A model generated the notes under the pieces. That model ran no database searches. It had not been told where the DNA came from and worked only from the letters and a program-made list of their open reading frames with translations. From an uncultured Paraprevotella sp. (GTDB taxonomy: Bacteria; Bacteroidota; Bacteroidia; Bacteroidales; Bacteroidaceae), in contig CAJUGV010000017.1 in NCBI GenBank assembly GCA_910586505.1, positions 1-26,406 on the forward strand: DNA of 26,406 nt, written 5' to 3'. This document shows, one piece after another, positions 15,805-24,071 of the stretch. The number at the start of each line of letters is the position of its first letter. Position 1 is the first letter of the stretch. The position numbers and the translations under genes were made by a program.

Positions 15805-17082
15805 CTACTTGTTGTCCGATTCTTTCAAATTACGGATAATATGTTCCATCTCGTCAAACTCCGCCCCTTTGTTCCGGAACAGATATACCTGATAAAGCAA
15901 CGGAGCCCAACGGAGAGCATCCGCCGGCGACAACCGGCGCATCCGCTCCAGCGGTTCCTCCGCTTTCTCATAATAGCTCACCATCTCCGCCTTGTGCTTC
16001 CGGTATTCGGCACTCTGCAAGGGCGAACTTTTCATTGCATCGGAAGCCGCCTTAGCCATCTTACAGAAAGCCAACCCTTTAAAATAGTTCGCATCTGCAT
16101 TCATACTATCCAGCATGAGCACCACATCGCAGTCTGCCACACAGCCGGCATAATCCCCTTTCCGCATACAGGTAACGGCTTTTGCATAACGGAACAAAGC
16201 ATTCTTCGGATCATACTGAATCATACGATCGGCAAACTGCAGGGCCTCATCATACAATCCATTGCTGTTAAGATAGCCATGAAGACTTGTAAAGAAATAA
16301 GTATGGTCGGGAAAGTTCACCGCTCCCCGTTTCAGTTCCTGTACCCATGATGCCGTATCGTTCAAAGCCAGCTGCGACCGGCAAAGATACTCCTGCACAT
16401 ACTGACGGTTCCCGTCATACCGTAACGCCAAGGGCGCATAACGCACCACTCCCTCATAAGCACCGATATGATAGCCGGCAGGTACGATCCAATAGGCCAC
16501 CCGGGTGTACATCGTATCCGTCTGGTCGGGAAAATCGTCTTTCAAAGCCTCATATCCGGCCGAAGAGAGATACAATTCAAGAAAACGGAATGCTTCTGCA
16601 TAATTCTTTTTCCGAAGATAGAACCGGCCGCCGTTCAACAGATTCTGGCGGTTGTCCATCAGCATGCGACGCACCCGCGTACGGAATCTCAACCGTCCGT
16701 CGCCCTCGGCCGAGCACTCCGTAGAGTCACACTTTTCGAGGTATTTATAGCAATTATAGATACTGTTGTAATAGACTACGGTATCATAAGCCCTTTCCAA
16801 ATATATCTTTTCATTCTCAATGTCATTCCTCCTGCTCTGTATTTGCGCAATCATGTAATAGAGCTCCGCACGCTTTTTGTTCTTCTTTTCTGCGGCAAGC
16901 GCGTCCAGCAGGCTTTTCTCCGCTCCGTTCAGGCGTTCGTTCACCTTACGGGCCTCGTCTCCATTCTCTTCATAGCGTGCGTCCTTAATGATCTTGCGCG
17001 CCTCACGCACCACATTGGCCGCATTCAGTATGGCGGCCATACCGAACATTCCCACCGCTACACAGAAACCCAATCTGTTCAT
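15805..17082 (-). CDS. Exported TPR-repeat protein (second of two after gyrA)
   Basis: The 425-residue protein has an N-terminal hydrophobic stretch (residues 4-20, ending LNAANV) that looks like a signal peptide. An alpha-helical repeat domain follows. Clear TPR units include YYMIAQIQSRRNDIENEKIYLERAY near 80, YDEALQFADRMIQYDPKNALFRYAKAV near 265 and CMRKGDYAGCVADCDVVLMLDSMNADANYFKGLAFC near 300. Two cysteines in KCDSTECS may pair in the periplasm. TPR proteins act as protein-binding scaffolds; the partner is unknown. It is related in layout to the upstream TPR gene at 17159-18364 and probably arose by duplication or belongs to the same cell-envelope process. A terminator-like hairpin lies just upstream of its start codon. 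Confidence 0.8.
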   Translation of the reverse strand: MNRLGFCVAVGMFGMAAILNAANVVREARKIIKDARYEENGDEARKVNERLNGAEKSLLDALAAEKKNKKRAELYYMIAQIQSRRNDIENEKIYLERAYDTVVYYNSIYNCYKYLEKCDSTECSAEGDGRLRFRTRVRRMLMDNRQNLLNGGRFYLRKKNYAEAFRFLELYLSSAGYEALKDDFPDQTDTMYTRVAYWIVPAGYHIGAYEGVVRYAPLALRYDGNRQYVQEYLCRSQLALNDTASWVQELKRGAVNFPDHTYFFTSLHGYLNSNGLYDEALQFADRMIQYDPKNALFRYAKAVTCMRKGDYAGCVADCDVVLMLDSMNADANYFKGLAFCKMAKAASDAMKSSPLQSAEYRKHKAEMVSYYEKAEEPLERMRRLSPADALRWAPLLYQVYLFRNKGAEFDEMEHIIRNLKESDNK

Positions 17083-17087
17083 CCTAT

Positions 17088-17128
17088 ATACAATAAAGGG
17101 TGATGTCCGTTGCTGTCGGACACCACCC
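17088..17128 (-). terminator. Hairpin terminator or attenuator between the two TPR genes
   Basis: Arms 17098-17109 and 17117-17128 form a 12-bp stem with one G-U pair and a 7-nt loop. On the minus strand the stem is followed by TTTATTG. It ends only about 15 nt before the next start codon, so it leaves no room for a separate promoter downstream. It is therefore likely to act as a partial terminator that lowers expression of the second TPR gene, dus and GH43. Confidence 0.6.
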
Positions 17129-17158
17129 CAATTCCATTCCTGTTTTATCTACTCTCAC

Positions 17159-18364
17159 TTATTTGAGATAAGCATCCATTTCCGCTTCCTTTTCCTTATC
17201 TCCGATAACATAGTAAACCGATTTCAAGTTATATGCCCATTTCCCGGAATCGTCGGGAAGCAGTTGCTTCAATTTCAGGAAATAGGGTTCCGCCTTGCCA
17301 TACCAGTCCTTTACCTTTGCCAGTTCTTTCTCGTAATCGGCCTTGGTCTTGAACTTGGTGTCCGAGATCTTGTCGTTGATGGCAGAGCCTACATTACAGC
17401 AGCAAACACCGGCATTGTAATACGCATCCGTGTATTCGGGATCCATATCTATGGCTTTCTGGAAGAAAGGCAAAGCCTCCTCAAACTTCTTCTGTCCGAA
17501 AAGTACGACTCCCTTGGCATAATTGGCCAACTTGCTGGAGGGGTCTTTGGCGATAAGTTCATCCGCAAAAGACAAAGCATCATCCTGACGGTTTGCTTTC
17601 AGATAATACGCGATAAGATTCTGGGCCGTAGTCTCATCCTGCGCACCATACTCACGCGATACCTTTTCCCACTGAACCGTATCTCCCTTTTCGAGCAATC
17701 CCATCATCTGCAACTGCCTTACGGTTTTGGCTTCCTTGGTATATGTAAGTGCTTCTTTCAGATAAGTGGATACATTGTCGAAATCCTTACCCTGATAGGC
17801 AGCAAGACATGCATAATAGCCCACCTCTCCTTTATCTACGGATTTATCATCCTGCAAAGATGAATCATCTGCCAGCATCTTGACCTCAACCGGGTATTTC
17901 ATCCATTTGTCAAAAGCCGAATAGGCATCCGCATACTTTGCATTCTGCAGATTAAAGACGCCGGCATAATAAACGAACATGCGGTACTGTTTCAGGCTTG
18001 CCTTGCTCTCGGCCTCATACTCCTTCTCCGTATCATACTCGCCGCACTTCTGGAGAGCATCTATACAGGCATACAAATTCTTCACGAAAACGGTCGTATC
18101 CAAAGGCTGATGGGCGGAAGCCTTATTAAGCTCGTCTGCAAACAAACGCTGGTTCAACTTTGCCTGAGTGTTCCAGGCCATTGCCATATCCTTGGTTTCT
18201 CCGCTGTTCAGAGCCTCGTTAAGGTATTGTTGAGCCTCCTCAATCTGAGCAGCCTCTACATTCGGCAGATTTAACAACCCCTGTGCCTTCTTCACCAGTC
18301 TGTTCTGTGCGAAAGCACCGGCAGAAGCCATCAGCAATGCAATTGATAATACATATTTATTCAT
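17159..18364 (-). CDS. Exported TPR-repeat protein directly after gyrA
   Basis: From ATG 18364 the protein has 401 residues. It starts with a clean signal peptide (MNKYVLSIALLMASAGAFAQ, cleavage after AFA). The frame also opens 10 codons earlier (18394), but that would put charged and hydrophobic residues before the signal peptide and overlap the gyrA stop, so the later start is preferred. The mature part is helical with TPR units: NVEAAQIEEAQQYLNEAL, ANRQDDALSFADELIAKDPS, SKLANYAKGVVLFGQKKF followed by EEALPFFQKAIDMDPEYTDA, and a last helix pair around AEPYFLKLKQLLPDDS. A periplasmic scaffold is likely. It begins 26 bp after the gyrA stop, so it is probably transcribed with gyrA. Confidence 0.82.
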   Translation of the reverse strand: MNKYVLSIALLMASAGAFAQNRLVKKAQGLLNLPNVEAAQIEEAQQYLNEALNSGETKDMAMAWNTQAKLNQRLFADELNKASAHQPLDTTVFVKNLYACIDALQKCGEYDTEKEYEAESKASLKQYRMFVYYAGVFNLQNAKYADAYSAFDKWMKYPVEVKMLADDSSLQDDKSVDKGEVGYYACLAAYQGKDFDNVSTYLKEALTYTKEAKTVRQLQMMGLLEKGDTVQWEKVSREYGAQDETTAQNLIAYYLKANRQDDALSFADELIAKDPSSKLANYAKGVVLFGQKKFEEALPFFQKAIDMDPEYTDAYYNAGVCCCNVGSAINDKISDTKFKTKADYEKELAKVKDWYGKAEPYFLKLKQLLPDDSGKWAYNLKSVYYVIGDKEKEAEMDAYLK

Positions 18365-18390
18365 AACTTTACATATTAAAGGTTTCAAAA

Positions 18391-20955
18391 TCATTCATTG
18401 GTCTCCGTATCTCCAGACAGGATTTCCGGATTTATATCCGAGACGCGCTCATCCGCTCCGGTCGCTTCCGACGATGACCCGTCATTCAGTTCATCCATCA
18501 CGTCCTCCTCTTCCGTCTGCACCTTGCACACACTGCTTATCTGGTCATTGCGCTTCTCTAAGTTAATAAGACGCACTCCTTGGGTAGCACGCCCCATAAC
18601 ACGGACGTCCGCCACTTTCAGACGGATAGTGATACCGCTCTTGTTGATTATCATCAGATCATTATCATCCGTTACCACCTTAATAGCCACCAGACATCCG
18701 GTCTTGTCCGTTATATTCAATGTCTTCACACCCTTGGCGCCACGGTTCGTTACCCGATAATCCTCGATTTCCGAACGTTTTCCATAACCTTGTTCGCTGA
18801 CAACCATAATAGTCTCCGTCTGCGGATCGTTCACGCAAACCATTCCTACCACTTCGTCCATGCCGTCCTCGTCGATAGTCATACCTCTCACTCCGGTAGC
18901 CGTGCGTCCCATTGCACGCACCTTGCTTTCATGGAAACGAATGGCACGGCCGTTGCGGTTCGCAATCACAATCTCGTTTTCTCCGTTTGTCAGGCGCACT
19001 CCTATCACACGGTCGTCTTCGCGGATAGTGATGGCGTTCACGCCATTGGTACGCGGACGTGAATACTCCTGCAAACAGGTCTTCTTTATAACACCGTTCT
19101 TCGTACAGAACACCACATAATGCGAACGACAGAACTCGGCATCATTCAGATTCTTGATCCGCAGACACGCATTTACGGCATCATCCGAATCTATGTTCAG
19201 CATATTCTGTATGGCACGTCCCTTGGCATTCTTCGCTCCCTCCGGAATCTCATAGACTTTCATCCAGAAGCAACGGCCTTTCTGCGTAAAGAACAGCATC
19301 GTATTGTGCATCGTAGCCGGATAGATATATTCAACAAAGTCGGTGTCACGTGTGCTCGATCCCTTGCTGCCTACTCCTCCGCGCGCCTGTGCCCTGAATT
19401 CGGCAAGCGGAGTCCGCTTGATGTAACCCAAATGGCTGATGGTAATGACCATTTCGTCATCTGCATAGAAATCCTCAGGATTGAACTCCTCACTCGAATA
19501 CACGATCTCCGAACGACGCTCGTCTCCGAACTGCTCCTTTATCTCGATCAATTCATCTCTGATCACCTTCATACAAAGGTCTTCATCGCTCAGAATCTGC
19601 TTGAAATACTCAATCTGCTTCAACAGTTCATCGTATTCGCTGCGCAACTGCTCCTGCATGAGATTCGTCAATTGGCGTAAACGCATCTCCACAATGGCCT
19701 TGGCCTGAATCTCGTCCAGCTCGAAACGGTTCATCAAACCTTCTATGGCAGCCTGAGGATTATGTGCGGCACGGATAATATGCACCACCTCGTCTATATT
19801 GTCGCTGGCTATGATCAGCCCCTGAAGGATATGCGCCCGCTCCTCGGCCTTACGAAGATCGTAGCGCGTACGGCGGATAACCACATCATGACGATGGTCT
19901 ACAAAATTGGATATACAATCTTTAAGCGACAGCAATTTCGGTCTTCCCTTGACAAGTGCAATACAGTTCACACTGAAGCTTGTCTGCAACGGAGTCATCT
20001 TAAACAGCTTGTTCAGCACGACATTGGCGTTGGCATCGCGTTTCACATCTATCACGATACGCATACCTTCACGGTCCGACTCATCATTGGCATTGCTGAT
20101 GCCTTCGATTTTCTTTTCGTTCACCATGTCGGCAATCTGCTTGATAAGCTCTGCCTTGTTCACCCCGTAAGGAATTTCCGTAATAACGATCTTGTCGTGG
20201 TTCTCGCCCGGTTCGATTTCCGCACGGGCTCTCATGATCACACGTCCGCGACCTGTTTCATAGGCATCCCTCACTCCCTGCATACCGTAAATGAATCCTC
20301 CGGTCGGAAAATCGGGAGCCTTGATATACTCCATCAGTCCGTCTATATCTATATCACGGTTGCCGATATAAGCCACACATGCATCTATCACTTCGCCGAG
20401 ATTATGAGTCGGAATGTTAGTAGCCATACCCACCGCTATACCGCTGGCACCGTTTACCAACAGATTGGGAATCTTGGTAGGCATCACCGTAGGCTCTTTC
20501 AACGTATCATCGAAGTTATTCGTCATGTCTACGGTCTCTTTCTCCAGATCATCCATCATGGCCTCGCCCATCAACTGAAGGCGCGCCTCAGTATAACGCA
20601 TGGCAGCCGCACTGTCACCGTCCACAGAACCAAAGTTACCCTGACCGTCCACCAATGTATAGCGCATGCTCCATTCCTGTGCCATACGCACCAGCGCACC
20701 ATAGACGGAAGAATCTCCGTGAGGATGATACTTTCCCAGCACCTCGCCTACTATACGGGCACACTTCTTATACGGTTTGTCGTGCATGTTGCCTAACTCT
20801 CGCATTCCATATAATATACGACGATGCACGGGCTTAAAACCGTCACGCACGTCTGGCAAAGCACGGGATACTATTACGGACATTGAATAGTCGATGTACG
20901 ATTTCCGCATCTCGGTTTCAATGTTCACCTTTATTATTCTGTCTTGGTCTAACAT
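18391..20955 (-). CDS. gyrA: DNA gyrase subunit A
   Basis: The 854-residue protein is a full-length GyrA. The breakage-reunion domain (1 to about 490) contains the catalytic tyrosine Tyr121 in AMRYTEARL and the quinolone-resistance region HPHGDSSVYG (77-86). In that region Asp81 and Ser82, the usual mutated sites in Bacteroides numbering, have the unmutated residues. The C-terminal beta-pinwheel carries the GyrA box as QARGGVGSKG (about residue 520), then repeated GxRL/GVRG blades, and ends in an acidic tail. With GyrB it introduces negative supercoils into DNA using ATP. It heads a minus-strand cluster of gyrA, two TPR genes, dus and GH43. Its upstream region is shared with the divergent clpC. 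Confidence 0.98.
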   Translation of the reverse strand: MLDQDRIIKVNIETEMRKSYIDYSMSVIVSRALPDVRDGFKPVHRRILYGMRELGNMHDKPYKKCARIVGEVLGKYHPHGDSSVYGALVRMAQEWSMRYTLVDGQGNFGSVDGDSAAAMRYTEARLQLMGEAMMDDLEKETVDMTNNFDDTLKEPTVMPTKIPNLLVNGASGIAVGMATNIPTHNLGEVIDACVAYIGNRDIDIDGLMEYIKAPDFPTGGFIYGMQGVRDAYETGRGRVIMRARAEIEPGENHDKIVITEIPYGVNKAELIKQIADMVNEKKIEGISNANDESDREGMRIVIDVKRDANANVVLNKLFKMTPLQTSFSVNCIALVKGRPKLLSLKDCISNFVDHRHDVVIRRTRYDLRKAEERAHILQGLIIASDNIDEVVHIIRAAHNPQAAIEGLMNRFELDEIQAKAIVEMRLRQLTNLMQEQLRSEYDELLKQIEYFKQILSDEDLCMKVIRDELIEIKEQFGDERRSEIVYSSEEFNPEDFYADDEMVITISHLGYIKRTPLAEFRAQARGGVGSKGSSTRDTDFVEYIYPATMHNTMLFFTQKGRCFWMKVYEIPEGAKNAKGRAIQNMLNIDSDDAVNACLRIKNLNDAEFCRSHYVVFCTKNGVIKKTCLQEYSRPRTNGVNAITIREDDRVIGVRLTNGENEIVIANRNGRAIRFHESKVRAMGRTATGVRGMTIDEDGMDEVVGMVCVNDPQTETIMVVSEQGYGKRSEIEDYRVTNRGAKGVKTLNITDKTGCLVAIKVVTDDNDLMIINKSGITIRLKVADVRVMGRATQGVRLINLEKRNDQISSVCKVQTEEEDVMDELNDGSSSEATGADERVSDINPEILSGDTETNE

Positions 20956-21040
20956 TATTTATATCTTTACTATTATAAATATCACTTGCCAAAAAGCATG
21001 TAAAATTACTACTTTTTGAGGGAATACGAAAGAAAACGGC

Positions 21041-21075
21041 CAAAAATTAATGGTTTATGCCAATATTGTCCCAAA
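21041..21075 (-). promoter_or_regulatory. Weak candidate gyrA promoter
   Basis: On the minus strand TTTG (21075-21072) is followed after 22 nt by TAATTTTTG (21049-21041), one base longer than the -7 consensus TAnnTTTG. It would give a leader of about 80 nt. Spacing and box are both imperfect, so this is only a candidate. Confidence 0.3.
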
Positions 21076-21313
21076 CGTTTTTCCCTGAATAAAAAAGGTA
21101 GAACCGTATGCTGTTCGCGTTCATTAAGAATGTACAACCAGGCTTCCTTTCTCATCTGTCTTGTCCTACGGTTCTCTATTTAGTGGTTAAAACGGAATTT
21201 TTCGCAGCAAAGATCCGGAAAACGGGTAAAGGCACCCAAACCGGTAGTCCCGACCGGCATACCTCTACAAAGGAATCCGTATTTAGAAAAACTTAAGGAG
21301 TACTGACTTTTTT

Positions 21314-21329
21314 TGGCACGCCTTTTGTA
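21314..21329 (+). promoter_or_regulatory. Sigma-54-like -24/-12 promoter upstream of clpC
   Basis: TGGCACG (21314-21320) followed by four bases and TTGTA (21325-21329) fits the sigma-54 consensus TGGCACG-RNNN-TTGCW except for C at the R position and T instead of C in the -12 box. The spacing is exact. The start point would be near 21340, about 55 nt before the clpC ATG. A preceding run of T is also common in such sites. Confidence 0.5.
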
Positions 21330-21358
21330 AGGTAATCCCAATAATATAATTAATTTTG
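21324..21358 (+). promoter_or_regulatory. Candidate housekeeping promoter of clpC
   Basis: TAATTTTG (21351-21358) matches the Bacteroides -7 consensus exactly. TTTG (21324-21327) lies 23 nt upstream, somewhat longer than the usual 19-21. It overlaps the sigma-54-like site, so the two would compete or work under different conditions. Confidence 0.45.
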
Positions 21359-21394
21359 CCATTACAGACATTAATCAGAAGGAATTTGCACAGC

Positions 21395-23950
21395 ATGAAC
21401 AATCAATTTTCACCCAAAATATCAGAAGTTCTCATTTACAGCAAGGAAGAGGCGCAACGGTTGCACAACGAATGCGTAACTCCGGAACATCTGCTGCTCG
21501 GACTGATAAGAGACGGAGAAGGCAAGGCCATTCAAATCCTCCGCCTGCTGGATCTGGACGTCCGCTCGGTGAAGCTGCGCGCAGAGCAATCCATACAAGG
21601 TTCGGCCATGCAGGACACGCCGGACGAGAATCATGAAATCATCTTAGACGAGAAGACTTCCAAAATCATGCGCCTATGCCTGCTCGAAGCGCGCATGCTG
21701 AAAGCCCCGGTGGCCGACACCGAGCATATACTATTAGCCATCATGAAAGAAAAAGACAACAACGCATGCCGTATTCTTGAAGAAAACAGCATTCAATATA
21801 CAGACATCCTTAATCTTCTCACACAGAAGACCGAGAAATCGGACATTCAGTCGGGCTTCGGTTTTCCGGACGAAGAGGAGGAAGACGAGTATGAGAACAG
21901 CTCATCGTCAGGTAATCCCATGAACGAGCAAGGCAGCACAGCCACACAGACGGCACAGCAGCCAAGAAAGTCGGCCAACAACACACCGGTACTGGACAAT
22001 TTCGGTACGGATCTGACACGTGCCGCCCAGGAGGGTGTTCTGGACCCGGTAGTAGGACGTGAAAAAGAAATAGAACGCGTATCTCAGATCCTGAGCCGTC
22101 GGAAAAAGAACAATCCTATATTAATAGGAGAACCCGGTGTGGGTAAGTCCGCCATTGTGGAGGGACTGGCCCTGCGCATCGTACAGAAAAAAGTGTCGCG
22201 CATCCTGTTCGACAAACGTGTGATAGCATTGGACATGGCGGCTGTAGTAGCCGGCACAAAATACCGCGGACAGTTTGAAGAGCGCATCCGCAGCATCCTC
22301 ACGGAACTGCAGAAAAACCCTGACGTGATCTTATTCATCGACGAAATCCACACCATCATCGGCGCCGGTTCGGCGCCGGGCAGCATGGATGCGGCCAATA
22401 TGCTGAAACCGGCGTTGGCGCGCGGCGAAATACAGTGCATCGGAGCCACCACGACGGACGAATACCGGAAGAGCATAAAAAAAGACGGAGCTTTGGAGCG
22501 CCGCTTTCAGAAAGTAATGGTAGAACCCACCACTACGGAGGAAACCATACAGATTCTGGAAAATATAAAAGAACGTTACGAAGACCATCACAACGTGCGC
22601 TACTCTCCCGAAGCCATCCGCGCCTGCGTCCGCCTGACGGAGCGCTACATCTCTGACAGATGCTTTCCCGACAAGGCTATCGACGCACTCGACGAAGCCG
22701 GCTCGCGCATACACATCACCCACTCTCCCGTTTCAAAAGAGATGGAAGAGCAGGAAAAACGTATCGACGCCGTGCATGCACTGAAAAACGAAGCCGTAAA
22801 GAACCAGAATTTCGAACTGGCAGCGGACTACCGGGACCAGGAGGCCAATATGCAGGAAGAGCTGAACCGTATGAAAGCGGCCTGGGAGGAGAAACTAAGC
22901 AAGGAAAGAGTAGACGTGAACGAGGAGCAGATAGCCGAAGTGATCTCCATGATGACCAGCATTCCCGTGCAACGCATGGGCGAGGCCGAAGGGAACAAAC
23001 TGAAAGACATGGCCAAAAACCTGAAAAAGGAAGTCATCGGACAAGACGAAGCCATAAACAAGCTCGTGCGCACCATACAGCGCGGAAGAGTGGGACTTAA
23101 AGACCCTAACAAACCCATCGGCGCATTTATGTTTCTCGGTCCCACCGGTGTAGGAAAGACCTATCTGGCCAAGCAACTGGCAGAATACATGTTCGGAAGC
23201 ACCGATGCGCTGATACGCATAGACATGAGCGAGTATATGGAGAAACACACCGTGAGCCGCATGGTAGGCGCACCTCCGGGATATGTGGGACACGAGGAAG
23301 GCGGACAACTGACAGAAAAAGTACGCCGCAAACCCTACTCCATCCTGCTCCTCGACGAGCTGGAAAAGGCACATAGCGACGTGTTCAACATCCTGCTGCA
23401 GGTAATGGACGAAGGACGGCTTACAGACAGTAACGGCACGACCATCGATTTCAAGAACACCATCATCATCATGACATCCAACTGCGGCACACGCCAATTG
23501 AAAGAGTTCGGCAAAGGCATCGGTTTCAATCCGAACGGCTCCGCAGAAGCGGACAAACAATACGGAAGAGAGGTTGTGCAGAAAGCGCTGCACAAGCAAT
23601 TCGCTCCTGAGTTTCTCAACCGGCTGGATGACATCATCAACTTCGACCAGCTGGACATGAACGCCATCCAACGTATCGTGGACATCGAATTGAAACCGAT
23701 CGTGCAGCGCGTAAAGGATATGGGATATGAGTTGAGGGTCGGCGAGGATGCCAAAGAGTTCCTGGCCCGAAAGGGTTATGACGTGCAATACGGAGCACGC
23801 CCCCTGAAACGGGCCTTGCAAACCTATCTTGAAGACGCCATCTGCGAACTGGTCATCAACGAAGAGCTGCAAGGAGATGAAATACTGACGGTGCATGCCT
23901 CGGACAACGACAAACTGAGCGTCACGCATGCCCCTGCCTCCCCTCTATAA
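21395..23950 (+). CDS. clpC: ClpC-type AAA+ ATPase, Hsp100 unfoldase subunit of Clp protease
   Basis: From ATG 21395 the protein has 851 residues; the frame is open 13 codons further upstream, but MNNQFSPKISEVL is the typical family start. It has an N-terminal Clp repeat domain (1-145); an acidic Gly/Ser/Gln-rich linker; AAA+ module D1 with Walker A GEPGVGKS (about 245) and Walker B VILFIDEIH; a middle domain with a UVR-like stretch (ELAADYRDQEA, about 473-483); D2 with Walker A GPTGVGKT (about 582) and Walker B LLLDELEKAH; and the ClpP-docking loop IGF (about 707). It unfolds proteins and feeds them to ClpP. The UVR-like middle domain and IGF loop separate it from ClpB. A strong terminator follows at once. 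Confidence 0.96.
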   Translation: MNNQFSPKISEVLIYSKEEAQRLHNECVTPEHLLLGLIRDGEGKAIQILRLLDLDVRSVKLRAEQSIQGSAMQDTPDENHEIILDEKTSKIMRLCLLEARMLKAPVADTEHILLAIMKEKDNNACRILEENSIQYTDILNLLTQKTEKSDIQSGFGFPDEEEEDEYENSSSSGNPMNEQGSTATQTAQQPRKSANNTPVLDNFGTDLTRAAQEGVLDPVVGREKEIERVSQILSRRKKNNPILIGEPGVGKSAIVEGLALRIVQKKVSRILFDKRVIALDMAAVVAGTKYRGQFEERIRSILTELQKNPDVILFIDEIHTIIGAGSAPGSMDAANMLKPALARGEIQCIGATTTDEYRKSIKKDGALERRFQKVMVEPTTTEETIQILENIKERYEDHHNVRYSPEAIRACVRLTERYISDRCFPDKAIDALDEAGSRIHITHSPVSKEMEEQEKRIDAVHALKNEAVKNQNFELAADYRDQEANMQEELNRMKAAWEEKLSKERVDVNEEQIAEVISMMTSIPVQRMGEAEGNKLKDMAKNLKKEVIGQDEAINKLVRTIQRGRVGLKDPNKPIGAFMFLGPTGVGKTYLAKQLAEYMFGSTDALIRIDMSEYMEKHTVSRMVGAPPGYVGHEEGGQLTEKVRRKPYSILLLDELEKAHSDVFNILLQVMDEGRLTDSNGTTIDFKNTIIIMTSNCGTRQLKEFGKGIGFNPNGSAEADKQYGREVVQKALHKQFAPEFLNRLDDIINFDQLDMNAIQRIVDIELKPIVQRVKDMGYELRVGEDAKEFLARKGYDVQYGARPLKRALQTYLEDAICELVINEELQGDEILTVHASDNDKLSVTHAPASPL

Positions 23951-23962
23951 TAAATATTTGTT

Positions 23963-24001
23963 AAAGTGCCGGACTTCCTTTTGTCTGGCACTTTTTTTGT
24001 T
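23963..24001 (+). terminator. Intrinsic terminator of clpC
   Basis: A 12-bp stem (23963-23974 with 23983-23994, one G-U pair, 8-nt loop) is directly followed by a run of seven T. It stands 13 bp after the clpC stop and separates clpC from htpG. Confidence 0.92.
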
Positions 24002-24071
24002 TTCAGTCACATGTCGTTCCTGGCGGAACGCAATACAATAAACAAACTCAATCATAAAAACAAAAAATATC

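Larger units (their letters stand above)
20956..21394. other. Divergent intergenic region between gyrA and clpC
   Basis: About 440 bases without a convincing gene. Contents: a weak candidate gyrA promoter (21041-21075); a 9-bp inverted repeat, AGAACCGTA near 21100 with TACGGTTCT at 21167-21175, around a 58-nt spacer; a small CCGGT/ACCGG hairpin near 21241-21257; and the clpC promoter elements at 21314-21358. Open frames of about 60 codons on either strand here have no recognisable features and no neighbours that need them. Confidence 0.6.

Noticed and set aside
18365..18394. An upstream start for the first TPR gene at 18394
   Set aside because: It would place ten residues in front of a clean signal peptide and overlap the gyrA stop.
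20700..20725. Possible quinolone-resistance mutation in GyrA because residue 86 is Gly where E. coli has Asp87
   Set aside because: From general knowledge Gly or other residues at this position occur naturally in Bacteroidetes, and the main sites Asp81 and Ser82 have unmutated residues.
21108..21296. A 62-codon plus-strand frame, and an overlapping 63-codon minus-strand frame (21180-21371), in the gyrA-clpC gap
   Set aside because: Both are short, without motifs, and the minus-strand one runs through the clpC promoter elements.
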